A stretch of DNA of 64,000 bases, taken from Diorhabda sublineata (taxonomy: Eukaryota > Arthropoda > Insecta > Coleoptera > Chrysomelidae). Of the stretch, positions 25,560 to 37,440 are shown one piece after another; within the stretch, counting starts at the first letter, position 1; every line of letters starts with the position of its first letter. A model generated the notes under the pieces. It saw only the letters and a list, made by a program, of their open reading frames with translations. It was not told the origin of the DNA and made no database searches. The translations under genes were made by a program, and so were the position numbers. The DNA is taken from the NCBI RefSeq assembly GCF_026230105.1, contig NC_079478.1, positions 6,029,653 through 6,093,652 on the forward strand. Direction: 5' to 3'.

Positions 25560-25800
25560 TCTTTGAACCTATTCCGCGTAACACAATTTTTGTTTACAAG
25601 AGAAACCGCCTTCGGTTGCCTTAACTTGAATATTTCTTCGATAAAACCTCATACATTCTCTATATACCTCGGTATTGATAGTTCGACCATCTGGAATCAT
25701 TTCTAAGTACAATATACCTTCTTTGTTTCACCAGAACAAGAATTTCCGCTTACGGAAGGCAGGAAGCTGTTTACACACCTCTGATCAATATTTTAGAAAA
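25560..25800 (-). pseudogene. mariner transposase fragment next to the LINE
   Basis: Minus-strand frames read NKEGILYLEMIPDGRTINTE then VYRECM (25640-25735) and QPKAVSLVNKNCV (25565-25605). These match the middle of a mariner transposase, where 'W..KG...YE.LP.G.TIN...Y' is followed by 'RPALVNRKGV.FHHDN'. It ends exactly where LINE sequence begins, so one element has broken or been joined to the other. No inverted repeats were found. This appears to be a third or fourth mariner lineage in the window. Confidence 0.5.
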
Positions 25801-26284
25801 TTCATTTGCCTCATTCCAAAAGTGATCCTTGATCATATTTTCGTTTGATAACGGCGTTCGAAGTCCATGATGCTCTGAAGAAAAAGTTTTCCTTGAGCAT
25901 CTGAAGACGCCCAAATATATCTAGATGATCATGCAGCGACTAAAGCTCTAGCTTTTAGTTATTTTCAACTTTTTTATTCTACTACCCCTTCAAAACTGTT
26001 CCAACTTGAGCACCGCTAATTAATTTTGGAAATTATTCACTTGCAAAAAGTTTTTTATATGTGTATTTAAGAAATATAATTTAATATTTCTGTGCCTCAC
26101 ACTTTTAAATAACCATTGAAAAAAAATTAAATAAAATAGTTTTTTTGGGGAAAAAATAGATGATTTTTCCAAAACGAAAAACATCTGACCCAGAAATCGT
26201 CCATTTCATATCCTTAGGTGCTTGTATGAAAACCACGTGCATTGGCAAATCTCACGTAGACAAAACTTTCAAGTTTGTTATCCG
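25801..26284. other. Non-coding stretch
   Basis: No gene seen; 25801-25960 may hold more of the decayed mariner on the minus strand. Confidence 0.3.
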
Positions 26285-26475
26285 TTGAATCCTTTCCCTT
26301 TCGCTTCCCTCCACCCTTAGCTGGCCATCCGTCGTAGATTCTGGCAAAAGCGACAGGCCGTTCCAGCACGTACGGTTTCCGTTCCGGGTTCGTTGCGCCT
26401 TACCCCATTCCCCTTTTACTCACCCCTATCGCAATGTACACCCTATACACCCCCGTACACTTACTTTCACAACCC
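26285..26475. promoter_or_regulatory. Pyrimidine-rich, CpG-bearing block
   Basis: The plus strand is rich in C and T (ccctttcgcttccctccacc, cgcaatgtacaccctataca) with CpG-bearing cores (ccatccgtcgtag, gcacgtacgg). It stands out sharply from the AT-rich flanks. There is no protein or transposon similarity. It is a candidate conserved non-coding element; the function is not known. Confidence 0.3.
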
Positions 26476-27034
26476 TTTAATGAACATGGGTTTGTACTAT
26501 TCCATCTTTCAGCTTTAATTTCATTTTGCTAGGTTGTAGTATCCAGTTACGCTATGGTGGGTAAAAATTATTAATAGTTGGTTTCTGGTTTCTACCCCTT
26601 AATTTGATTTAATATCAAATAAAAAGAAGCAGACTATTCCAAATATAGAAATTGTTATATTCCAGCTCGAGAATTCTTAAGTATTCGATATTTCTAATAA
26701 AAAAAAGTTAATTAATATAGGAAAAAACTGCTTTTCTAAATATGAGTAAAAAAATCATGAATATCAGCTAAGACTAGGCGTTCAAAAGACACACAAAGGG
26801 GAAAACAGAGATTTTTCCTATACAATTTCCAGTAGATGGCATGATTTGGCAGAGGTATTAATAAATATTGGACACTAGCGACCTCTAAACAAAAGGTTCT
26901 TAGGCCTTTCGTCTGCAGGTTTCGAAACTTGCAATTCGACAAGTCGCAAGTGCGACAGGACATGATAAACTCCTGCGCTATTGAAAGAGCATTTAACTTT
27001 TAAAGGCTAGTTGATAACATCTTGAATACTGAAT
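26476..27034. other. Non-coding stretch
   Basis: No supported gene; the small minus-strand frame at 26736-26963 has no recognisable features. Confidence 0.4.
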
Positions 27035-27054
27035 TAAATAAATAAATAAATAAA
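27035..27054. repeat. (AAAT)n microsatellite
   Basis: About five tandem AAAT units. Confidence 0.85.
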
Positions 27055-28214
27055 CATTTACTTCTTCCAGCCCTAAAGTAGTTGATGAGCTGGCCTCCAC
27101 AGACTTTCTCTTTTGAAAACTGATGCAATTAATATTGGATCCATCCATCCATCGAACACGTTTGCTTACGTTTTGCTAAGCTAGGTACTAAGAATCAGTG
27201 AACATAATACTCAACTATTATGTAGTTATTTTCATATATCAATCATAATTAAGAGTATAATATAAGTTGTGATGTGCTGCATCCATTAAAGCTTGAATGT
27301 CTCATATACTTATGTATTGAAACAAGCAGTGTTGAAATATCCTTTGACATCAAGAGCTGATGAAGATGTACAAACACTGGACAAACATTGAAAATGATGA
27401 TTGACTATTTAAGAGCTTAATGGAGCTGAAGATTTCTACAGATGATTCGCAAATGCAAAAAGTGAACGTGATTTTTTAAGTATTAAATTACAGGAAATCG
27501 CATTTCATTTGCCATAGATTCGAAAAATTATCTCTCTAATGCAAATACGATTTGCCGAAATTTAGCAGATTTAGATCCAAGGAGCAAAATTGTAAATTTC
27601 AAATCTCTTAAGCTACGAATTTCGGGTCATTAAATCGCTTGATAACTTACCTGATTTAGTACTATGTGAGTTTTGGCTCCGCTATTACGAGAATGTTTCC
27701 ATGCAATTAGGTGAATTGAAGTTTCATATTAGTTTTTCCATATGGTACGTTTTTTTATAATAATCACCATCAGTTTAACCGGACCTCATGTTTAATATGA
27801 ACTTTTGTTTTGAAATAATACACTACTCATTGACTTGACCTAGAAATCGTGATTATCGCTCAAATTGTTATATGTAACACAAACCGAAGACCTGATTAGT
27901 ATTTAATGTAAATGACTAAAGTAATAAATAGGCATACAATCTTTTTTAAGATCTCTACGTTATATGATCTATATAATAGTAGGGTGGATTACCATTCAAT
28001 ATAAATAATAAATCATTAAATGATATAAAAAACATAGGGAAACTTTTCTAAATTGATATACTGATGCATGAAAATAAAATGTTGATGGTTATCTATCATG
28101 CTTTCACTCTAACTCAATAAAATTCCACTAAATATCTATCAGATATTCTTAGTCACTGTTCGAATGATCACTTGAGATCAATGTTATAAACACACTGAAA
28201 TAATTATATTTTTC
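27055..28214. other. Non-coding stretch
   Basis: AT-rich with no gene or repeat recognised. Confidence 0.4.
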
Positions 28215-28680
28215 TTCGGTCTATCTCTTTGGAGGTCTGCTTGCTGATCTTTTGGTAGTTAGTTTCGCCAGCCGACCCTACTCCATTCTATCGATATGTG
28301 CCCTCCATTTTTGTCTGCAGGCCTCTCTAATATCGGAGCTGCCTTGTCTGATTATTTCGACTATTGATCCAAGGGTTTTATTCTGCTTGTTCTGCTCTCG
28401 TTCCAGGTGCGAAGATTAATATGGGACGTTTTTTTTTCTAATTTATTAGGCCAGATAACGTCGCAGAAAATTCCGAGCATTCTTGGAGACTTGTTAGCTT
28501 ATATGCGTGCTTCCTCATTGGTGTTTCTATTACTTGATGTTATAGTTAATAGATAGTTTAAATTCATAACCATTATTTCATCGTTCATCGCTAATTTGCA
28601 ACGTACTGGGTCTCTACTTATTATCATAAACATTGTCTTGGGGATAGATATCTTCATATTGAACTGTTCTGCCATTTGGT
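28215..28680 (-). pseudogene. LINE C-terminal remnant
   Basis: The minus strand ends with KTLGSIVEIIRQGSSDIREA, CRQKWRAHIDRM and GRLAKLTTKRSASRPPKR (28225-28390). This resembles the tail of insect LINEs in which 'VR..CR..W..H..RM...R..K' precedes a 'GRPPKRW' motif. Upstream on the same strand, 28440-28670 reads as broken RT thumb sequence. Stops are frequent. The tail supports a non-LTR origin; the clade is unclear. Confidence 0.6.
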
Positions 28681-30299
28681 TAAATCTGAAGAAGACAATC
28701 TGCTATGAGGACACCATTGAATTCTATTATTTTCAAACAAAACTCAGAATGATGTTTAGATTTAACATATCTTGAATAAGTAAGTCTTTTTTCAATTAAA
28801 GCTAGTAAACATTTTAATGTGAATGTGGATTTAAATTTGTGTAATAGGAATTTTGCGTTTACAAAAAAATTTTCCATTAGAAAGTGGATAATGGAGTTAA
28901 TTCATCAACTTATTTCTAAGTGTCGTTGAACTTACTACTACTACTACTACATACTATTATGTAGAGCTCAAAGGTAGAAGATTGATGCCTAGAACCACAA
29001 CAACTTATTATTAACTGTATGTTTAGACTGTGTTTCATATAAATTGGAAACATGGATTTTAAAGCATATTCTCTAGATCACAAAACTAACGAAAAAGAAT
29101 TAATAAAAACTAAGAAGAGTAAAAAATGACTCAAAGTAATAGAGAAAAAGAAATCTTCGCCATGCTATTAGCATGTAATTAGGACAACAACAGAAAAATA
29201 AAAGCTCGAAAGGTATTCAAACACTCAAACATTGACAGGAATGCAGGATATTTGCATATAATTAGTATCGAGATATGTTTTTAATCCGATCGAACTGTAA
29301 ATGCATTTGGATAAGAATATGTTTGTTCTGACTAAAAGCACTGTTTACAGTCAATCCGAAATATCTTTCCCATATCATTGGTTACAAACACGACATGATA
29401 CTTTTGTGGATTTGGTTCTAGAACATAGAGAATATCAGAATTCACACGGAAATAAATTTATGTGCTTATCCAGGTGCTTTATATTGATAATTGACCAAGG
29501 AATAGAAATTTGTTAAATGATATTTCATTGGCTATAACCGAACCCTTCATAATGAGAAGAATCTAAACAATAAACTCTGGAACATCATTTTTTGACAGTT
29601 GCATATCGAGCTATAGAATTGTCGTTCGGTTTCTCAAAAATTGTAATTAGTTATTTAGTACTAATTGAACCTTACTTTCAAATTACTATAAAAAAGTATT
29701 GCTTTGAAAGAAGTTACACAAAATCAACAAAATTTTCATACAATTATTTCACCAAGTGAAACATGTGATAAAACTTTTTATTTTCAATAAATATGCCTTC
29801 TCAATTTTTAAATAAACATACGATATACAAATATATGTAAAATTAATTCATAATTTTCATTTTTGTTGAAGAAATTCATCTGAAAATAACCAAAAAAATT
29901 AAAAACAACAAAAATGAGATAAGGTGCTGGAAATGGACACAATTTTATGATATACAAAGATCATATCGCTTTTTCAAGCTGCTTAGGCTGAATTCGTTCA
30001 TAAATTAATGATTAAATTATATCTATATCTGTCTAATATGCACTCACCCCTTTGAAAACCTATAATTATTTATTAAATATCATGAAATTTTCCAACATCT
30101 GAATATTTCATCATACATAAATTATTTTACAGCTAATTGGAATGAGAAAGTCAATATATTATTTACATCAGTGGTTTTAACGAAGTTAAATATATCAGTT
30201 TCATATAAAATTAGGTTACAAGTCTCACCACTATACATTGTAATCCTTTACCATACACCCCTAATGTGTTTTTAATCAAATCTCTCATTATGAGCCGAT
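28681..30299. other. Non-coding stretch, includes (ACT)n
   Basis: A short (ACT)n microsatellite lies at 28934-28950. The 71-codon plus frame at 29301-29516 and the 65-codon minus frame at 28680-28877 have no recognisable domains. The remainder is AT-rich. Confidence 0.4.
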
Positions 30300-30560
30300 C
30301 TTAATTTTTAATGAACGGTCGAGGCATAATGACCATCAGGACGGAGGTTGACGTTGAATACAACGTCGTTTTGGACGTCGGGACGTTCTACTCCTTGTGC
30401 CCTTATTACTCTCAAGGGTTACAGGAAAATGCCGGGTAACGGTTAATTTTCTCGTACATGAAGGGTTGTGATTTTGGCGGGATTAGATTAATAAAGGAAT
30501 TTTTTACTGTTCTTTGGCCGTAAGAGGGACACTACCCTTGCAACTTGAAAAGGTTGTGGT
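30300..30560. promoter_or_regulatory. GC-richer block with ACGT palindromes, candidate control element
   Basis: Within 30348-30386 there is the perfect inverted repeat GACGTTG-AATA-CAACGTC, followed by GGACGTCGGGACGTTC, giving four ACGT cores in under 40 bp. ACGT cores are binding cores of bZIP proteins (CREB/ATF type). The block, including acactacccttgcaacttg at its right part, is GC-richer than its surroundings and lacks transposon similarity. Confidence 0.35.
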
Positions 30561-32259
30561 CGAAGGGAGAATAAATAGAATATTCTGAATAAAATGTTTC
30601 GTTATTGAAGTTAACCGAATCACTAAATGAAATAAATCAAGTCTTTAATGTGGAATGATTTAGCCAATACAAAATCGACGGCTCTTGATTGCCATACAAG
30701 AAAAATACGAATTATCAAGCATTACTGCTTTATTTTGATTATGTTCCTATTTTCAAAAATATTTTGAACAACTCAAACAGTTTTAACACTAAGCTGAGTT
30801 ATACTTCATAGACAAAATTTATTTCAGGGCTAAGAAATATGCTTTCATCATATCCACAGAGTATCAATTCAAATACCCCTCAAAATATAATACAATTAAT
30901 AATTTTTGCAATATTCTACGTCACATTTTCTCGGTTTATTTAACTAATGAGTAAAATCTAATCGAGCAATGATATTGGTTGGGCCTACTAACACATAATC
31001 CATGCATTTGAGAAGCTGGCTTTTGGAGCTTTTTTGTCTTATCTATAAACTTAGCTCTTGATTACTAACTACTATTTTACTCCTTCATTGCCACCGAAAA
31101 GGATGCAGGAACAAAAATATAATGCATTTTTTTAGATACAAAGACAGCGACTACGTGTGGTGCGACTCAATTTGAGTGAATCTTCAAACTATAAAAGAGA
31201 GTTAATATTTACTCGGACTAAACAGCAGGGCTCATTGCAGGGACTTCTTCAAAAGATTAAAAATTCTGACTCATCCTTCCTTATTAATCTTTGAATCCGT
31301 TTGCTTAACTCGTAAGCACGCTTCTCCAATTACTGAAAGGACGTTTCACGGCTAACAACTTACTAACGCAGAGCAACACCTTCACCTACCTATTCCACGT
31401 ACAGAATTAGTTAAGGGCTCAATATTTTATAATGCAAAAAAATGCACAATAACTTGCCAATTGAAATCAAATCGATATCATCTTTTCCCGCTTTCCGCAA
31501 TAATTTGAGGGCTTATTTACTGGAGAATGCATTTTATTCTGTAAACGACTACTATATTAATAATAATAATTGATTCCGGGAATGCTGCATAGTGGTTCAA
31601 TTTTTTCTATGGACTTATATACTAATTATTACCTATTACTATCACCTATAATTCCGTTACTCATTATGGATTCCTTCTATATATTGAAATTTTAATTAAT
31701 TTGTATCTTAATTTATCTATTTTTATATTTGTTTTGTAGTTTTTACAAGCTTTTGATCACAAATTGTTACAATTTTTTGACAAATAAAGCATTTCTCTCC
31801 CTCAAATTCAATCATTTTTGACTTAAATATCGTGAGTGAACTGTCTTGTGTAGCTTTCCCTTTAACTAACAACAGTTTTTTCTCTATAATAAGATTTGGT
31901 TTCGGATGAGTCATTTTATTCAAAACAACTTCCATACTGCTTAAGATCCCATACTCTATTACTCTATTATAGTATATTGTTATTCATTTAGAAACGTCCT
32001 AAAGTGCTTATCTACTAGCCGCTTCTGCAAACTACTTCATGACCAAGTTGTTTTCGAATAAAAATCTGAATCTTTTCAAAGGGTTTGACATGTTTGACAT
32101 TGTTAAAAAGCACACTTCAATCAAATTTACGTGAAATACTTTATTCTGAAGAAGGAGCAACCGAAGCATATTCCACGCAAATTTTGATTGTTCATTCAAT
32201 TATTATTTTTTGCAAAGAAGATTGAGATAAGTTGTTTGTTTTTGTTAATTATGATTCGT
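30561..32259. other. Non-coding stretch
   Basis: No supported gene. The minus-strand frame at 31723-31935 starts with a true ATG and contains EGEKCFICQK, a single CxxC pair, but nothing more that could define a family. Confidence 0.35.
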
Positions 32260-32740
32260 TAATTCATTGGCACGCCACTGTCTCATGCGCATGCAAACAC
32301 ATAGAGAACGAACGCGGTCGCCCAAATAATAACTCGGCGACGACGACGGCGGCAGTAAAATCGGATAGAGGGGGGAGGGAAAAAGAACCAACCCCGTACC
32401 CCTCAACGACGACTTGATCAATATCCCTCCTTGGGTATCCCCGAACGGCCGCTCGGCTTCTCTCATTCTCCTCTCTATCCTACCTCCTAACAACCCCCCT
32501 TCTAGAGCCCCGATCTTAATTAGGAACTGGAATCTGTGGCGGACACACATAAGGGACGTTAGACCAATATATAAGGCTCTATGGCTGTCTCGCTTGCGCT
32601 CGTTCCGTGCTCAATTTCCCGTTCTTGTTTTGCGCTCTGCTCATTTGTGTTGCGATGCTCATTTTCACTTGTCCGACTCACAGCTTAACATATTTCGATG
32701 TTGTAATGTTGAACGGGATTTGGGGTCCAACATTTTTAAT
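32260..32740 (+). promoter_or_regulatory. CpG-rich, TATA-containing block, candidate promoter
   Basis: This is the most GC- and CpG-rich block of the window (cgcggtcgcccaaa, cggcgacgacgacggcggca, ccccgaacggccgctcggct). It contains CCAATATATAAGG at 32562-32574, a good TATA box, followed 30-50 bp downstream by a pyrimidine-rich start-like region (gtgctcaatttcccg). Direct repeats GTGCTCA/CTGCTCA/ATGCTCA follow at 32608-32662. No long open frame with protein character starts here, and no good splice donor was seen, so the transcript could be non-coding or begin with a 5' untranslated exon. The TATA sequence can also be read on the other strand, so direction is an inference. Confidence 0.4.
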
Positions 32741-33304
32741 AAATTCTGACAAGGATGCTATACACAATATTGGACGACGTCTTTGATGTTTCAGGGATGA
32801 TTACGTCGACCAAATGGCACACGTGCTTTCATGATTACTGAAATAATATCACGACTAAATTACTAACTTATAAACGAAATTTACTCAATCATTGCGTTAT
32901 GTCAGTTATAATTTCGATTGTGTCTAAAAATGAGGCCTAAATGTCTGAAATCCGTTTTTATTTTGCGAAGAAGAGAATTTATTAACGGGAATCTTTCAGA
33001 AAAATATTATCGTCAATATCATTATAACAATAATGATAATAACTGGAAGTGCCGCTCATTTTTATAAAGGAAATAAGGACATAATTCAGACTGTTTATTA
33101 TTAAAAAAAACTGCTGATCATACACTTATTTACTTGTTTATCTTGAGTATAATTGCAAAAATAAGTGAAATTAACTAAAATAACAGAAATTTATTAATTT
33201 ATATATTAATATGCAATATCAGCTTTACATAAAATTGTTTATGAACTGAAATTATCGAAGTATGTATATAACGCCCACAGCATGGAAGTGATTCCCTTTT
33301 CGTT
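32741..33304. other. Non-coding stretch
   Basis: AT-rich; nothing recognised. Confidence 0.4.
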
Positions 33305-34580
33305 ATTTTTTGCTTTCGTTTTCCAGCCCTAAATTCCTCTCTCGTTGGTCTTGAACCACTTCTGCGTACCATCTTTTATTTGGTCTTCCTTTTTTCTTGT
33401 TCCTGCCTGTTCTATGGCCATCATTTTTTCAGTTGCTCTAAATCTGGAATTCTCTGCCATATTGTCTCAATCACCATTTTAATATCGGACATATAAATCT
33501 TCATGTCTCAACTGTCAAATACACTGGATCGTCTACTCTAAAATACTAAATTTGACAACAAACATCACAAAATAAACAATGATTTGGAAAAAATTGAAAT
33601 GACTATTCATATATCAGCCCTATAAATCTATATGGTGCCCGGCTTCAAGATATTCCATTATTTTTTTTTCATTTTTTTATATTTTTTTGTCTCCAGCCAT
33701 TTTTTTCTTTGTCTTCTTTCTCTCTTTTTCCACTTTCTTCACCTTCCACTACTCTTTTCCCATCTATTTTCTGTCATTCCACCCATATGTCCCAACTATC
33801 TGGCTCCACTATGCTTTAATGATATGGATTATACTCAAATGCTTGTGAAATTATGACAGTTCTCTCCCAGATTTTTCCATAGGTACTTTGTTGTCTGCAT
33901 ATACTAGATATTGGCTTCCGTTAATGGAATTTTGGGTTTTTTACCAGTTACTTAAATTAAATTGAAGAATTTTGTTGATAATGGAAGACCCTATATCAGA
34001 CCTTGAATTCGTTGGAAGCACTGTCCTTGAAAATTACTTTGCTATCGTTTTTCTCCTCAATTTATTTGGTATATTTAATTCATCTAATGTTCAATACATG
34101 GTATCATAGGTCTGTAATCTATGAACAGCATAAACAGACTTTGTTCGTTAGCATTCTCTTGTAGTTCTTTCATGTCTATCGACAATATCTATAGTAGAAC
34201 TTCCTCGGCACTCTCCTACATTTTCTTTGTGGTATTTTCTAATTTGTTTTCAAGTACTTTTGCCAAAACTTTGTATATGTTACTCCGCGATAGTTATTCT
34301 TCCTTGGAAACTTTCTTATGGATTGGTGTGATTGGTACTACCAATTTCTAGAAATATTTTCTTCTCGCCATTATTGTGTCCACAAGAGCCATATTCTATG
34401 GGATAATTGTTCGCCTCCATATATTAAAGTTAATATTCGAATATTGTTGACATCTGCGCTCGTATTATTCTTCATATGTTTTGAACATCCCGTCACTTTT
34501 TCTTTTGTTCTTTTTTTGTTACCGTTTTGGCTAAATTATATAATATGCATTCACCTCAACTTTGTGGAACGCAGTAGATA
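33305..34580 (-). pseudogene. LINE remnant: RT fingers region and C-terminal tail
   Basis: At high coordinates the minus strand reads WREKIFLEIGSTNHTNP and NYRGVTYTKFWQKYLKTN (about 34230-34370). This is the RT region where 'W....I.P..KKG....NYRGI.L' precedes palm motif A. MLTNKVCLCC and neighbouring broken sequence follow. At the low end comes the tail GHRTGRNKKKGRPNKRWYAE then VVQDQRE (33330-33420), like the GRP..RW tail of insect LINEs. Between 33500 and 34000 the body is T-rich on the plus strand and unreadable. Stops and frameshifts show it is dead. Confidence 0.6.
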
Positions 34581-34601
34581 GACAGAAAACCTTTTATTTA
34601 A

Positions 34602-34618
34602 TCCTTATATCCTTATAT

Positions 34619-34701
<83 letters not shown>
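34602..34701. repeat. (CCTTATAT)3 followed by an 80-bp (TA)n run
   Basis: Three ccttatat units lead directly into uninterrupted alternating AT at 34622-34701. Such runs expand by slippage, can extrude cruciforms and are prone to assembly length errors. Confidence 0.95.
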
Positions 34702-34704
<3 letters not shown>

Positions 34705-35574
34705 GGACGGCTGTTTTGAAATAATAAAATGTTTTTTTGGCTGAATGCGCGTGTTCTTCAACAACACTTTAATTCCTTCCGGGGTAGCTAAGGAATGTGA
34801 AACCAGTAAAACTATCCAGCTTTGTTGCGTAAATAGATATTATAAGCCCTTCTTCAAAACTCTACCCAGCACCCCAGTGACCAATTTTGCGGTCGAAATT
34901 ATTTGTTTACAGTCCTTCAAGTGAAACTAGAAATAGTTATTTGTATGCCACAGACTGGAACTTTTCCAATTACATTGAGGAAAGAAAATAAATAATAGAG
35001 AATTATAAACATTTTATTTATTGAACAATATTATGTAATGTTGATTGTACCTCTAGGACAATTATTAATATTTATTGGATTGGATGCAGATGGAATATAT
35101 ATATTTCTACTATATGTTGATGGAATCTCTGTAGATGTGTTTGTGAATTCGATACAATTTGTAGATGTCTTTGTGTCATCTAAGTCAACTGTCAACATTG
35201 AAGTGGCTAGAGTCACATTTAAAGAAGTTAAACTTGTCTACTCTAGAGCGTCCCGAAAGTGTTTTGCAGTACGGAACTGTCACTTTCACTACACTCAAAA
35301 CGCAACTTTCGGTATGTAAATGAATACAGAACGAACAACTTTTAGATGGCGTCGTCTAAAAAAGTTACATTCAACTTCTCATATGAAATAAAATGATTTC
35401 TAAACACTTTTTATTCGTACCATCAAATCAATTATTTTTTTTTCAATTATATTTCAATTTATAAGTTGATATTTTCCACAACTTTTAAATTAAAAATGCA
35501 GAATCAAAATGACTCGATTTTTATAAAGCTTTCTACTTATCGATGAAGTGCCTAGAAACTACATTATTTTGTAC
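34702..35574. other. Non-coding stretch
   Basis: No gene recognised. Frames at 35031-35319 on both strands are low in complexity, built from GATG/GTAGATG-like repeats. Confidence 0.4.
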
Positions 35575-35780
35575 ATGAATGTCCGCAACATTCGACAATA
35601 TATCTCATCGAAGTTCTTCGCGTCCAAACTCTGAAAACTAATTTTCCTCGACTGCATAGTCCTTTCAAAAAGGCGCCATTGCCAATACCTCTCACCGGTC
35701 TCTATTGGAATTGGAAAGTTTTCTTCGACACCACCTCCTTTCCCTCGACACGTTAGGATAGTAATTACAGTCCCAGAAAC
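35575..35780. promoter_or_regulatory. GC-richer block, candidate conserved non-coding element
   Basis: The stretch carries CpG-containing words (gaagttcttcgcgtcc, aaaggcgccattgcc, cctttccctcgacacg) and contrasts with its AT-rich flanks. It has no protein or transposon similarity. Function unknown. Confidence 0.25.
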
Positions 35781-36839
35781 CTATAGAATTACATCAATGA
35801 AATGCAAAGCTTTGATACACTTGACAGCGTGCTCTAGCAATTTGACATTCGCAATATCTCGTTATACGTCACTTGCATATTCAATACCGTCCAGCTACGG
35901 AATATATAGAGATTTTCATTGTGTTACAACAAAGTTTGCAGGTGTTGCACAAAGGCGCCTACGGAATAAGTTGGACAAGTCGTAGCAGGCTAGTTGCAGT
36001 CAATACGCTCAATAGAACAGTGAAATATATTGATGAAAATAATCATTTACTGAAAGGTAGTATGTCTTTGATGTTTATATGTTTTCCAAATAATTTAAAA
36101 ACATACATTGCGTATTGCAGAGCTGTACAAATCAATAAACTGAATCGAATCAATTGAGATTTTTGTGAGAAAATGCGCTATAGTCTGGGCGACTTTTCAA
36201 ACTTGTTTATCATTAATATGGTATTGGATTTTCACCCACACGACTTGCATTTCTTCAAGATCTAAATTTAAAACAGAGCAATGTCAAATTTTAAATAAAA
36301 AGATTCAGTTCTTTACACCCAACAATGTTATTTGAAGATTCTTCTTCAATTGTTTGAATTATTAATTCACAATTATATCTTAAAACCGTAAAGACTTAAG
36401 TAACGCTTCTTCATTAATTTGTAAACGTGAGGATCTTGAATTTAATAGAATTTACTAATTTTCTAATTAATTATATACTACAATAAATATTTGTTAGAAA
36501 AACAAATCAACATTGTCTTATAACAAATATTCAAATGGAAGCTAAAATATAAAACATAAAGAATCCCATATAACATCACAACATCATCAGACAATTCTAA
36601 AAGGTCGTAAAATAGTCCATAAAAGCTCATAGCGATGAAACATAAGCTCTCCGAAAACGTATATAAATTTAAAAAAACAAGCTGCAAATGGTCTCACCCT
36701 TACGGTCCAACATCCACAACTCCGCAATAAAAATATTCAAAGGTGATGACTCCCACTTTGCACACACGCTCAAAAAATGCGACCCATAATATTTGCAAGT
36801 AAAATGACATAAGCGTCCCGACGAAATAAATTCTTTTGT
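35781..36839. other. Non-coding stretch
   Basis: Overlapping plus-strand frames at 35797-36157 have no recognisable motif. AT-rich to the right. Confidence 0.35.
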
Positions 36840-36990
36840 TTCGTCGTTTTTTTTCCAGCCATCGTGACGTTTTGCTGCCGTTTTCCCACGAGGAAGTGCT
36901 TATCGTCCTTATGGCGTCCTTAGAGCGTCTTATCTTGGGCCGCTTAAGCTCTCTCCACATATCACAGTCATGCATTAGCTTATCCTGTAT
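36840..36990. promoter_or_regulatory. GC-richer block with three GATA-type motifs
   Basis: TTATC (GATAA on the minus strand) occurs at 36898-36905, 36927-36937 and 36977-36987, in the contexts GCTTATCG, TCTTATCTTG and GCTTATCCTG. The block also carries CGTGACGT. The 91-codon minus-strand frame crossing it has no family likeness. A GATA-factor-bound control element is a reasonable inference. Confidence 0.3.
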
Positions 36991-37440
36991 TTATTTGGAG
37001 TTTTGGAAAGAAACATCAAATTCGGTAGTATATAAAATATATAAGTATTGAATTCTGATACATTGAAAATTTTAGAAAGTGAATTAACAGAAAATATGTA
37101 AAAAATGGGAGAATTTTGGAAATTGAATTCACTATTTAGACGAGACGCGGGTTAATTTTTGGAATATGGTAAAAAGAGACATAGTGTCGTAGTCGGAAAG
37201 CTGTTCTTGAAAGTTTATGGTTTGGTTTTCAGTCACCAACCGGCGAAAAGTGATACAACAATCTTATTTTCCAAACTTCACACATTATAATTAGTTTCGT
37301 GCGATCTAGAAAATATCAAACATTTTTCTGAAAATTAATATTTCTAATGCTTCATTGTGCTTTATTCATGATAATTTTAAGGTCCAAGCTTTCACTCTGT
37401 ACAAAAGCACACTTTAAAAAAATAAGTTAACCGTTCTGTA
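36991..37440. other. Non-coding stretch
   Basis: AT-rich, no feature recognised. Confidence 0.4.

Noticed and set aside
31723..31935. Small CxxC protein gene
   Set aside because: Only one Cys pair (CFIC) and no further family signature; 70 codons can be open by chance. Kept only as a note in the non-coding stretch.
32245..32749. Three overlapping frames in the CpG-rich block as coding exons
   Set aside because: All are open because of high GC and few stops; residues such as PPSSSPSYYL and GGLLGGRIERR look compositional, and no start, splice or homology supports them.
33632..33856. Hydrophobic plus-strand frame as a membrane protein
   Set aside because: Its Phe/Leu richness comes from a T-rich stretch within a minus-strand LINE remnant.
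35031..35319. Overlapping frames on both strands as a gene
   Set aside because: Built of short GATG/GTAGATG-like internal repeats, no domain, and both strands open at once.
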